NCBI RefSeq assembly: GCF_008831285.2
Contig: NC_045139.1
Span: forward strand, 18,892,354 to 18,956,353
Source of the DNA: Nymphaea colorata
Lineage: Eukaryota > Streptophyta > Magnoliopsida > Nymphaeales > Nymphaeaceae
DNA length: 64,000 nucleotides
Direction: 5' to 3'
Positions 46,264 to 56,449 of this stretch are shown one piece after another. A program made the position numbers and the translations under genes. How positions within the stretch are numbered: position 1 is the stretch's first letter; each line of letters starts with the position of its first letter. Below the pieces are notes generated by a model. That model ran no database searches, had not been told where the DNA came from, and was given only the letters and a program-made list of their open reading frames with translations.

Positions 46264-49100
46264 CAGACAAACAAATTCACACGTTTATTTAGCACATTGG
46301 TTAACTTTCAGTAAAATCAAATATAAAATGTCTTTTGAATCTATTTGGCAAGCGAAACCGTTTGTGTCTGTTTCATGAATTTGGTTCAAAGATCGAGACA
46401 TATTCATGAAACACCTTAAAAGGTTTTTTTTATGAATTTGCCCCACCTTTTTAGAACAGATTAATGGAACAGTAACAAACAGTTATATTTACTAAACGTG
46501 CCATAAGAAACTGTTGTTACTGTTCAATGAACATACTCCAATGAAACATTATAAAACGGTGTTCGTAAGTATGTTTTAATCTTTAGGACAGCTTCATACT
46601 ACGGTAACAAATTACTCCCATTGCCCAATAGCCCCTAAGTATTGCTGAAAGGTGATAGATCTCCCAAAGTGGTAACAAGGTTGATCAATGTCAGAGGTAG
46701 AATTTTTTTTTACTGAGGAGCACTAATTTTGGCTGAGGCAAATCAAGTCGGCAGTAGCAAAAACCTTTTTGAAGATCACCAACCGATCATACAAACGAAA
46801 CATTTTCCAATCAGTTTGTTATCTAACTTCTAACATTGAATCCAATTGCAATGAGGAAACATTCAATAGTAGGAGAAAAACTAAGGTGATGCAAGTGCGA
46901 GTCAACTCCCGACCAAAACTTTTAAACCCAATATAATTCAGAAATGAAAGAGGCCGAAAATCTAATTAAGGGAGATAATTTTGCTTTTTTCACATTTTTT
47001 TTAGATATTTTACTTTGAAAGAGGTAATTTTGTAAATTACCTTTTAATGTAATGTTTTTGTTTGGAGCTGTAATTTGAGAATTATGGGGAAAAACTTACA
47101 GGTGATTTGTTAGGCCTGAAAAGTTAAACAGTCATTTGTTAATTGCACAAAAGCGGTATTTTTTCTTGTAATTTTTTCAAAATTATTTAAAATAAGTATA
47201 TTTAACTATTAATTAAGTAGACTGATGATATTTTTAAATAAATAAAAAGAAGGTGTTAGGAACATCCATAAATCATGGCCAAAAGGCCGAGCCAGAAAAT
47301 TTGGCTAGAGGGGTACTCTTTTAAAAATTTTCATATCTAATAGGATATATATATATATATATATGCCGATTTAAAATAAAGAAAGTTTAAGAGACTGATA
47401 TGCACAACTGCCCACACCAGTCACCATGTGGTTCTGCCACTGGCCGAAAAGGTCGCTTCACACGGCCAACTTGTACTGATACTTTGGACATTACACGTAC
47501 AGATAGAGACTAGAGCAAAGCCAAGCCTGTCCAATATTGCCATCTAAATCTTCCAAGCCTCGCTAGATGAAGACAAAAGGCCACCCAGAAACTGGATTGC
47601 GACAAGAACTTCACGTACCCATTTGAAGAAACCCTAGCCCTACAAGATTTTCTCAATAATTGAGACAACTGGAATTGAGCTGAAAGCCTTGGAGCATCCG
47701 AGGCGATCTAAATTCTTCAAACATAAGATAACATTGTGCAATGTTTGACAATGAAAACAATTGATAATTGTTCTAAGAAGATTCCTCAAAGTTCGAGACA
47801 GATTCATGTGACACTTGTGTTCGATTGTTTCATGCATACACTCAAACTTTAAGAGGGATTCATATAAGAGTGACAAACTGTTCCCTTCACCAAAAGATGA
47901 ACACCTACCTCAAGAAATCTTCAAGCGGAGGAACAGTTACAATTGTGTTAACTTGTTGCTTTCCACATGTAGAATTTCTAAAGAAGAAAAGTTCTCATTA
48001 ATGGAACCTGAAGAGGTATAGCCTAACTGCTCGGGCAAGGAGTATATGAAGAGACCTATCTCAGCATTATGTTTCTTTCTTTAAAATGGTAGGGCATGTT
48101 ATCTAATCTAAGTTGAAAAGAATGCAGTTCTGCCACTATTGAAGCCAATGCAACTCAAGAACCAAAAAAAAGCAGAGGAATGGGAGGGCGTTTCAGGCTC
48201 TTTTTGCTGTTATTGGGAGCAGTTGTCGCATAACATGTTAGAAAAAAAGTTTGAGTTGGCATGAAAGCGCGTTTCTCGCCCACAAACAGAGTGAGGAAAA
48301 AGGCGGAGGAAAATGTGGGCATGACCAAACGAATTTATAATATGTATTATTGTTTCGCTGTCAGTTTCTTTAAGTTATAATGGCCTCCTTCTATACTGTA
48401 TTTTGAAACTAGAAATTCAGTCGAAATATCCAAGCTGCCGATTCTGAAAGGGTCATAAGCCGACATAAAATATTATTTTTGATATATAAAAACAACGCAT
48501 ACTTCAACAGGTTTTATAAAAAATGAAATGAATAGTTGTATTATACATACGCAATGCAACCTCGTGTTGGCCAATGTACGAAACTGATTTGCAAATTGCA
48601 ATTGGTTCATTTTGAATTGTCCCATCAATCACAGAATGTGTTGTCACATTGATGTGCAAATGGGCCATCGCATATCATATGTGGATTAGAAAGTATTAAA
48701 ATAATAAAAATTCATTAGTCTAAATTACAAATAAAAAGTAACGATATCCTCATCAACCGAGACAATTTGCTTCAACTAATCCTGCAAAAATAAGTTCATG
48801 AACTGAATAGGCAGGGACCTGTTCAGCTGAATTGGCCTAAAGTATGAAAAATGTAACTCTTGAAAAAGATAAATGAAAAAAATTAGGACAAGGTGTGGAA
48901 GCATGTTGAGGACCTTCTTCCACCACTTCTTCCTTGCTTGACTGCAAATGGACCTAAAGACAAGCGAAACCAAAAAATTATCTCGCATCTTGCTTCCTTC
49001 GTTTCAATGATATGATCACATAAATTCCAGCTGTGTGATACCAGAAAGTGCACCTATCTTTGGCTTGTGCAAAGAGAGTATCATGAGAATCGAAGTGTAG
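46264..49100. other. Intergenic with MITE fragments
   Basis: Copies of the TTYGRGACAKATTCAT repeat near 46340-46520 and 47760-47880, and the GAGCC-ended element at 47285-47445. Otherwise AT-rich without a recognised gene. Confidence 0.5.
47285..47445. mobile_element. MITE-like element, same family as 9.6 kb
   Basis: Begins AAGGCCGAGCCAGAAAATTT and ends CCATGTGGTTCTGCCACTGG. Internal (TA)n at 47344-47364. The ends and length match the 9614-9766 element. Confidence 0.5.
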
Positions 49101-51480
49101 ACTTTGGCAAATGACTTGGAATGAATATTTGAAACTCTAGATGGCATTTCAAGTGTAAACTCCACGCAGGGAGAAGCAGAGTTCCTGCTAGCAGTGTTAC
49201 ATCTTCTCATCACAACACCCACTTGCTGGACAGGGGATTCATCTTTTCTTTCTATCTAGCAAGCCTCCATTACATAGACAGGCATTCATTGCGTGGAAGT
49301 TGTCAAATCGAAAAGTGTTATATTGCTCGCAGGAGGATATCAGCTATCCTTCAAAAGGTGACATCCATTTCTGAAGGGAGGTGATCGCCCATGGCCACAA
49401 GTTATTGCTCCATTCACGAAATCTCACCCAGTAATCCGTTAAAAACTATAAACGGCTGTCATCAACCTGAGCTGACTCACAGTTCAGGCCATACATCTCA
49501 TGACCACCCTACCATTCAGCTTGAATCCTTCCAATTCAGCTTCTTTAGATACTTCCATGCACATGACCACCCTGCCATTCAGTGCATAAATCTTGATTGT
49601 GTCATGATAAATATCGTATGTTGGACAAAATCCTGCTTCCTTTAAGTCTAGAAAAAGATCTGACGGTCCAGTGTGGTATACACATAACAACACTTGGCTT
49701 TTGTCCATTCTTAAACCAGGCAAACAGGCTCTCTGCAGCTTCAAATCTTCCTAACTTTGTACAGACCTTCATTTGTGCAGTACAATCCTGTTGTTTCAGT
49801 TTAAACGCCTCTCTGTTTCCTAGCTCCTCTAACAACACAGAAGCAAGCTCTTGTTTTTATGGGTTCTTTGCCATACTGCGATCACTTTGGCGTGGATGCT
49901 GGGATCTAAAGTCTGTCCTGCATTTTTCGCAATCCATAAAGGTTTCCTTGCAATTCCATCCTTTCTTGATCTGATGAATCCCCTCACCACGGCTTTGATG
50001 ACGCTCCTGCTAGCAAATACCATGAAATTCTCCATGTCTTTGGCATCTTCAGGAATCTAGCTAAGATTTCTATCACTGACACCAGAATTCTGTCATCCGG
50101 GAAGAGCTGAGGATGCTGGTTGGCCCAGCAAAATGTTTCTAGTGCCCTCTACGGCAATCCCCTATCCCTAAATCTCTGATTGTCTTGGACACTAAGCCTT
50201 TCCTAAGGACAATGTTCCACTTGTCGAGAACTTCAACCACATTCTTTTCTGGTGGAAGATCTCTGATTTCACGAGCGACATCGATGAGGAGGGCTAGATT
50301 TTTACAAACTCTTTTGCAAAGTGATGATCTAGAAGAAGCTAGTGATGAAGCAGCTGATCTAATGAGATCTTTTGCCGTTGGTAATCTCAATGGCCGAAAT
50401 TTGTACAGCACAGGCAGAGGAAGAGGTCTCTGCTTCCATAATTTCCCTGGTTTCTGTGGTACTCTCCCTTGGAGTGAACTAATTGCATCCAGTGCCTCTT
50501 CGCTTCAAGAATCATCCATATCCTCCACTGAAGTGCTTGGGCCAGTATCTGTTAGTTGCTCTCCTGTGCATCCTATCAAATCAGGATCAGAGGGTGCCTT
50601 GGCTCGCCGAGGATATCAAAGATTTTTTGGGACCTTTCTTCTAGAGCTCTACACAGGTTTTCTGATGGCCATGCTTTGGACAATCCCCTAGGCATTGCCA
50701 TGTCTGAGTTCACCAGTCGACGCCATATTCTCACATACAACGACATATCTCTCCAAGAAAACCGGTAGGGAGTGATCAAACAGGCCATCCTTTCAGCAAA
50801 CACTTGGATGACATCTAGTTCCAAGGATGAAATTCTCAACCCCAACAGTTCCTCATGTCCAATTTGCATAATAATCTCCATTACCTCCACGTAAATCCTG
50901 CCAAGCGGGAGCTACGTCCTCGAGGAATTTCAACAAAACAGGTATTGAGCTTAGAACACCGCCTGGCTTACGAGCCCACAGGCGCGATTGGCTTTTGACG
51001 CCCTGAAAAAGATGAGCGCTTACTGATCCAAAAGCCTCGGTTTCAACCATATCTCATTGGAAATCACTTATCTCATTGGGAATCACAACAGTTGAGTTTC
51101 TTTTACGTTGCGTTTCGTACCGTCGAATCTAAAGGCTACAGGCTTTGGAAAATCCTCCGTTTAGATGATCCCAGTAACGCAGATTTTGAATCCATGTTAC
51201 ATATAAAAAACAGTGGATTTGAAGTCGGATGAAGGGTCTCACCTCAAATCTGTGGATATGAAATCCTACTAATATCAAAGTGAAACAGAGTTCGGACCAA
51301 ATGGATAGTATATATATATATATGTTGAGCCTTCATTAGGCCCAACAGAAATTTATGGTGAAAGATTTTTCTATTTCATGTAGGTCATAAGACGTCTTCC
51401 TTTTAATATTTGTCTCTTGAATTTATATACATTGAAGCGGAGATTATATAGAAACTACATTTTATCGAGAAATGCTACCC
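49101..51480 (-). repeat. Duplicated segment matching 60.82-63.49 kb
   Basis: Colinear similarity to 60823-63487 extends from the 3' flank (GGCAAATGACTTGGAATGAA vs GGCAAATGACTTAGAATGAA) through the whole PPR coding region to the far 5' flank (GTCTTCCTTTTAATATTTGT vs GTCTTCCTTTTATTATTTGT). Both copies have the same orientation and lie 11.7 kb apart, with the cupin gene between them. The right-hand copy is intact. Confidence 0.92.
49516..50726 (-). pseudogene. Pseudogene of the EMB975-like PPR gene
   Basis: Decayed copy of the gene at 61194-62624. From the equivalent ATG (50726) the frame meets TAG at codon 13 (50690-50688), where the intact gene continues NAYRF. Recognisable blocks in shifting frames include SSLASSRSSLCKRV and REIRDLPPEKNV (50.2-50.4 kb), then VIKAVVRGFIRSRKDG (about 49.98 kb), KLKQQDCTAQMKVCTKLGRF (about 49.78 kb) and EAGFCPTYDIY. 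Two or more frameshifts occur, and about 140 bp around the HSRYSSKRYREAM region is deleted near 49670. The C-terminal end is replaced by a repeat of GACCACCCTACCATTCAG seen twice (49500-49580). It cannot encode a working protein. Confidence 0.92.
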
Positions 51481-53260
51481 CAATGTGGGTCTGTAGTACT
51501 AATTTTAATATTTCATTAGTGAAGACAATGTGTCTTAGTCAACCAGAAAATGATTCATCAGTTACTTACAAGGCTTGTATGCCGTTTATGGTTTCTATCC
51601 TATGGAGGAAAGGTACTATTATCCAAATAAAAAAGAGATAAATTAGTCATGAATTACTTATAAAACCCAAATTGATTCCCTAAAGGCTACATTTTGGGGT
51701 TTGAATTGTTATTGAAGTTCCTTTAGTAATTATCTTATGAGTAATCTTAAAGGGGGGTTGGTGCAATGGTCAGCTAATCTTTGTTTCAAATTTTTGTAGT
51801 GTCAACCTTATGTGCTACAAATAGGAGATCGTTAATAAGTTGAAGTATAGCAATGGCATCACCTTGAAGCACCACAAAGCAGTCATAAACCTTGGGGTTA
51901 CGAGGAGAAGAGGAGGGAAGAGAGGCATGGGCAAAGTCAGGATTTTTTCAGGGTTGGGCCAAACGGTCCAACTAATTATAATCTATTATATATATATACT
52001 CACACAGTTTAGATAATATTTACAAACCACAGTATAGTAGAAGTTAACATATATCGTATATAATTACCCACGTCATTAACTTGAAGCGTGACTTGTCCTA
52101 TGACACATTTAATAATTGCTTGTGTCATCAGCAAAACACGTCCTTCACAGATAAGGTGTTCTATTTCTATTATAGTAACGTAAATATACTTTTTTTCTAA
52201 AATAAAAGTGGGGTTAAGTCCCCTTCCGGCCCTCCTTTATTCAACCTCCAAATAACACCCCTAAACAACTTAATTAGTTTTATGAAATAGTAAAAATAAC
52301 TTTTGCCTAAAAAAGTGTGGGGCAGGTTATTAAGGTTCTTTGTGAAAATAAGGTGTTATCAAAACCTAGTTTTAGTATACACAGTTTTAATGTTATTTAA
52401 ATGCACATGAAACCTGGTTTTAAACTATTGTCAAAAAGTCATTCAAGGACTATAAGAATTAAGAACTCATCTGTTCTGTCCAGATATGATGATCACATAC
52501 AGTTCTATGAAAGGCAGAGCCAGAAAGAGAATCCAACATGAATATCTTAATTGTATATACCCAAATAAAACTACAAATGAATGAGAAATAGATCAAAACA
52601 AGCAAAACAATTTTGTCACAAAAATGACAACAAAAAGAGTAGACAATAATGAAAAACCAAGACATTACCCAGTTTTGCTTACTCCCTGAGTTGTGGGTCA
52701 GGGATGAAGGAAACGACAGACAGAGCGCAAGAGAGGGTCGGGCCAAACTAACAATTTTTTGATTTTTTAAATATAGTTTTTTTTTTCAGGACTGGGGTAG
52801 GGCCATGGCCGATTCAAGAGTGTAAGAGGGTTTTCTGTTTTTTTTTTTTGTTTTAATAAAAAAATTGTAAAAAAATATACACCTCTATCATGTCCCTATT
52901 ATATCGGCGAATTTTAAAGGCCAAGCGTTTCCTGAAAATAGCCTTAGAAAAAGTTCAACTATTTTTGTGGTAAACGGTAACCCATCGTCCGGACAACTGC
53001 CCCTGAAAGGAAGGGCAGTTAGAGTTAAATTCTTTACGGCAGATGTAATGATTCAAGGGGATAAATTGAACCTTTTGTAAAAGAAAAAAACGTAGAATAA
53101 GATTAGAATAAATTCCACCAAGTGAGAACATCCAAAATACTTTGTCTTTTTTTGAACCATTAAACCTCGGAATAAAGATCAATTGGCTGTTTATCCAAAG
53201 CACTATCACGTTTATCCCATCCTTTATCTACCTTTTTCTTCATTCGTTGCGCTTTGTCTT
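51481..53260. other. Intergenic
   Basis: AT-rich, no gene recognised. Small (TA)n tracts at 51309-51322 and 51989-51999, and a T-run at 52839-52849. Confidence 0.55.
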
Positions 53261-53263
53261 CTC

Positions 53264-53269
53264 TATAAA
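53264..53269 (+). promoter_or_regulatory. TATA box of the cupin gene
   Basis: TATAAA in the context CTTCTCTATAAAGTTCTCC, 119 bp before the ATG at 53383. This gives a leader of about 80-90 nt, normal for plants. Confidence 0.75.
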
Positions 53270-53382
53270 GTTCTCCACCTTCTTCTCATATCACAGGTAG
53301 TTACGCTTTTTTACTCCGATTTGTATTTCTCTCCCGTGTTTCCTCACCGGCGTTTCATCAATCGTTCTGTCGCCGATCGGCA

Positions 53383-55849
53383 ATGGAGATCGATCTCTCT
53401 CCAAAGCAGTCTCAGAAGGTGTATGGAGGAGATGGTGGATCCTACTACACATGGTCGAGCTCCGACCTCCCCATGCTCGCAGAAGCCAAGGTTGGTGGGG
53501 CCAAGCTCCTCCTTCAGCCCCATGGCCTCGCCCTCCCCAGCTACTCCGACTCTGCCAAGGTCGCCTATGTCCTCCATGGTTCGTCTCTCTATCTTATACA
53601 CCTATTCACCCTTTGAAGTTTGATCCCTCCACTTATCTCCCCACTTTATCCAAACCCCTTTCTTCTTCTTCTTCTCCCATTGACGACGTGAAGATCTATG
53701 TACTGTTTTTTCCCGATTCTGTTGATGGTATATGGTTGGTGTTTCTCTTGAGTCGAGATTCTCCGATAAGCAAAGTAAGGGATGTCGTTGCATCATAAAT
53801 GTGCTTCTGTTTCGGTCTTCATCGGTTTCTCTGTTTCGTGCATGAGATCGGCGGTTCTCCCAGTAATGGCCGGGCCTTCAATATTCTTGATCGTAGGAAA
53901 AGAACAGACGAAAAATATCTCCCCAGATAGTTGGAGATTTTAATATTATTGAAAAATGCATTCGAATGTGTTGACAATTTTGTTCTGGTTCAGATTTCTT
54001 TCCTCTGCAACTTGTTTCGAAAATCCGTCTTCTCTTTTCTTGCCATTCAATTTTGATGTACTCCGTGTTTTACTTGTTTGTTTGATTGAGCTACAGGGAA
54101 AGGGAGGGCAGGGATAGTGATGCCGGAGGCGACGAAGGAGAAAGTGGTGCCGCTCAGAAAGGGTGACGCCCTCGCCCTTCCCTTCGGTGTCGTCACCTGG
54201 TGGTTCAACGACGGCGACGGGGAGCTCGTCGTCCTCTTCCTCGGCGACACCTCCAAGGCCCACCGCTCCGGCGAGTTCACCAACTTTCTCCTCACCGGCG
54301 TCGGCTCCCTCTTCCACGGTTTCTCGACGGAGTTCGTGAGCAGGGCGTGGGACCTGAAGGAAGAGGAGGTGGAGAAGCTGGTCAAGGCCCAAAAGGGGCA
54401 GGGGATCGTGAAGCTGAGGGAAGGGCAGAGCCTTCCCGCTGCGTCGGAGGAGGACGCCAAGGGGATGGTGTTCAACTGCGAGTCGGCTCCGTTGGATGTG
54501 GACGTCAAGGGCGGCGGCCGCGTTGTGGTGCTGACGGACAAGAACCTGCCGCTGGTTGGGGAGGTGGGGCTGGGCGCCGACCTGGTGAGGATCGACTCTG
54601 CCTCCATGTGCTCTCCTGGCTTCTCCTCCGACTCGGCCTTCCAGGTGACGTACGTGATAAGAGGGAGCGGGAGGGTTCAGGTGGTGGGGATCGACGGGCG
54701 GAGAGTGCTGGAGACGAGGGTGAAGGCCGGCTGTCTCTTCATCGTTCCCAGATTCTTCGTTGTCTCCAAGATTGCCGACGGCGATGGCATGGAGTGGTTC
54801 TCCATCATCACCACCCCACAGTAAGTAACCCATCATCATCATCTTCCTAATACATGCATGCATGTGTAACTATATGCTGCTTTGAAGTCAAATTATTCTA
54901 ATTAATTCATTCTGAAAGCTACGTTAGGTCATATTAATTCGCTAGCTCAAAGAAACCTGCAACTTTTAGCTTAAGTAATGCTCGTATAATTATCATGATC
55001 GCCACATTAAATTGGCAGCCTTGGAAGCTCCAGCCTAATTTGAGTTTAAGGTTGAGTTGTTATAGAGTTTATGGTCCTTGGTGGAGCAAGCTATCTTCAC
55101 TTCGGATGATCAAGTGTGAACCGCTCAAGTGACTTAATCGGCTTAATCATAGACTTGAGCTCGATTCGACCGTGTTCAATTGGCTTGGCTCATTCCCCAG
55201 CCATAGGGGTTGGTGGACCCATGACATGATGCGGCCTTTAAACATTCACCAAGATGTTGAGATGTCCTGTAGATGAGAGAAGCAAAGTTGGCAGATGATA
55301 GGTAACATCTGTCATGCTTTTGTCCTATCAGTGGGAAAATGAAAGCAAGTCAGGACATGTGTTGATCCACTGCTTTCTTTCCTTGGAACTGGTGATAGTG
55401 GAGAATCATGTAGTGGCCATGAAATGACATCTATAAGCATTGGTTGCCACCTTCGACTGCTACAGATATTTGGGGCAAATTGGTAACTATGCTGTAATAT
55501 GCTGTGGTGGGCTCATATATGTTACCCCTTTATAGAAAGGTAGCCTGCCTAGAAAATATATGATCCTTGACTAGTGGGAGCACCCATTTGATTATGTTTC
55601 TGTTTTCCTCTTAGATATTATGTAATCAGCAGCCGAGAGTGGTTGAGAGGTTGTCAAAATTTTGACGTTTGCATCCATGCAGGTTTTGGTGTTATTGGAC
55701 AGTCATAAATCTCTTTCTATGCAAAAGTATGTTTAAGTATGTTGATCTTCCAAAGTAGGAAAAGTATGGCTTTTCTCTTCTGTTTTTCAGGTTGTCATTC
55801 ATTCATTCATTTGAGCGGTCTACAGTAGGTTAATCTTTAACTTCAAACA

Positions 55850-55880
<31 letters not shown>

Positions 55881-56242
55881 TGCCATTTATGAAAGGTTTA
55901 CACTTAAAGGACTTAATTTTGTTTGAATTTTCTGACATGGAAATTGCAAAATTACTGTGAAAGTCTGGATCAAGTTCAGATTTTTTGACAGTTCCATTTG
56001 TTAAATTTGCTCGAGTAAACTGTGATCGTAATAGAAGATTTATTGTGTGATTCTGGTTAATAACTTCTTGGTTCTTATAAAATGGCAGGCCGGTGTTCAG
56101 TCACTTGGCGGGGAGGACCTCAGTGTGGAAGGCACTGTCCCCGCAGGTGCTGGAGGCATCGTTTGACGTGTCTCCTGAGATGGAAAAGCTCTTCAGATCC
56201 AAGAGGACCTCCGATGCCATCTTCTTCGCACCACCAAATTAG
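53383..56242 (+). CDS. Two-domain cupin, 11S globulin/glutelin type-D-like
   Basis: Three exons (53383-53578, 54097-54820, 56089-56242) join in phase to 357 aa, the usual length for this group. The start MEIDLSPKQSQKVYGGDGGS and the end RTSVWKALSPQVLEASFDV...RTSDAIFFAPPN match the conserved plant proteins exemplified by Arabidopsis At1g07750/At2g28680. Both cupin barrels are present: LPFGVVTWWFND and ELVVLFLGDTSKAHRSG in the first, VTYVIRGSGRVQVVGIDGRR and GCLFIVPRFFVVSKIADGDG in the second. These are bicupins of the seed-storage superfamily, but they lack the signal peptide and long variable loops of true storage globulins. A cytosolic, non-storage role is therefore likely, and their biochemical function is not established. 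Exon 2 is strongly GC-rich. The minus-strand frames covering it are shadows. Confidence 0.95.
53579..54096 (+). other. Cupin intron 1
   Basis: Donor CATG|GTTCGT, acceptor TTGAGCTACAG|GGAAAGG. T-rich, no other feature. Confidence 0.85.
54821..56088 (+). other. Cupin intron 2 (1.27 kb)
   Basis: Donor CCACA|GTAAGTAA, acceptor AATGGCAG|GCCGGTG. Contains a (CT)n(GT)n microsatellite at 55851-55880. No element is recognised. Confidence 0.85.
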
Positions 56243-56441
56243 GCATCCATCGCGGAAGGGCCAACTCCAGTTCCTGCCATCTTCTTCTAGGCGTCTTCCG
56301 CTTTGTTTTGCTTTGTTTCTCTCCTAATAATGATGGCAAAGATTTTGTTAGTGATGATGATCCCTTTTGGTGCTTCTCTTCCGTCCTAGCCAGCAGGTGG
56401 TTTTTTTCTCCTTCAGCTTGCTTGACTTGACAATGTCGCTC

Positions 56442-56447
56442 AATAAA
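56442..56447 (+). terminator. Candidate polyadenylation signal of the cupin gene
   Basis: AATAAA about 200 bp after the stop codon (56240-56242), in a T-rich 3' region. Confidence 0.5.
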
Positions 56448-56449
56448 GC

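Noticed and set aside
49391-50691. Plus-strand frames (84-168 codons) over the PPR pseudogene
   Set aside because: Antisense to the decayed PPR copy; no family resemblance of their own.
53946-54863. 305-codon minus-strand frame and a 216-codon plus frame
   Set aside because: Shadows of GC-rich cupin exon 2.
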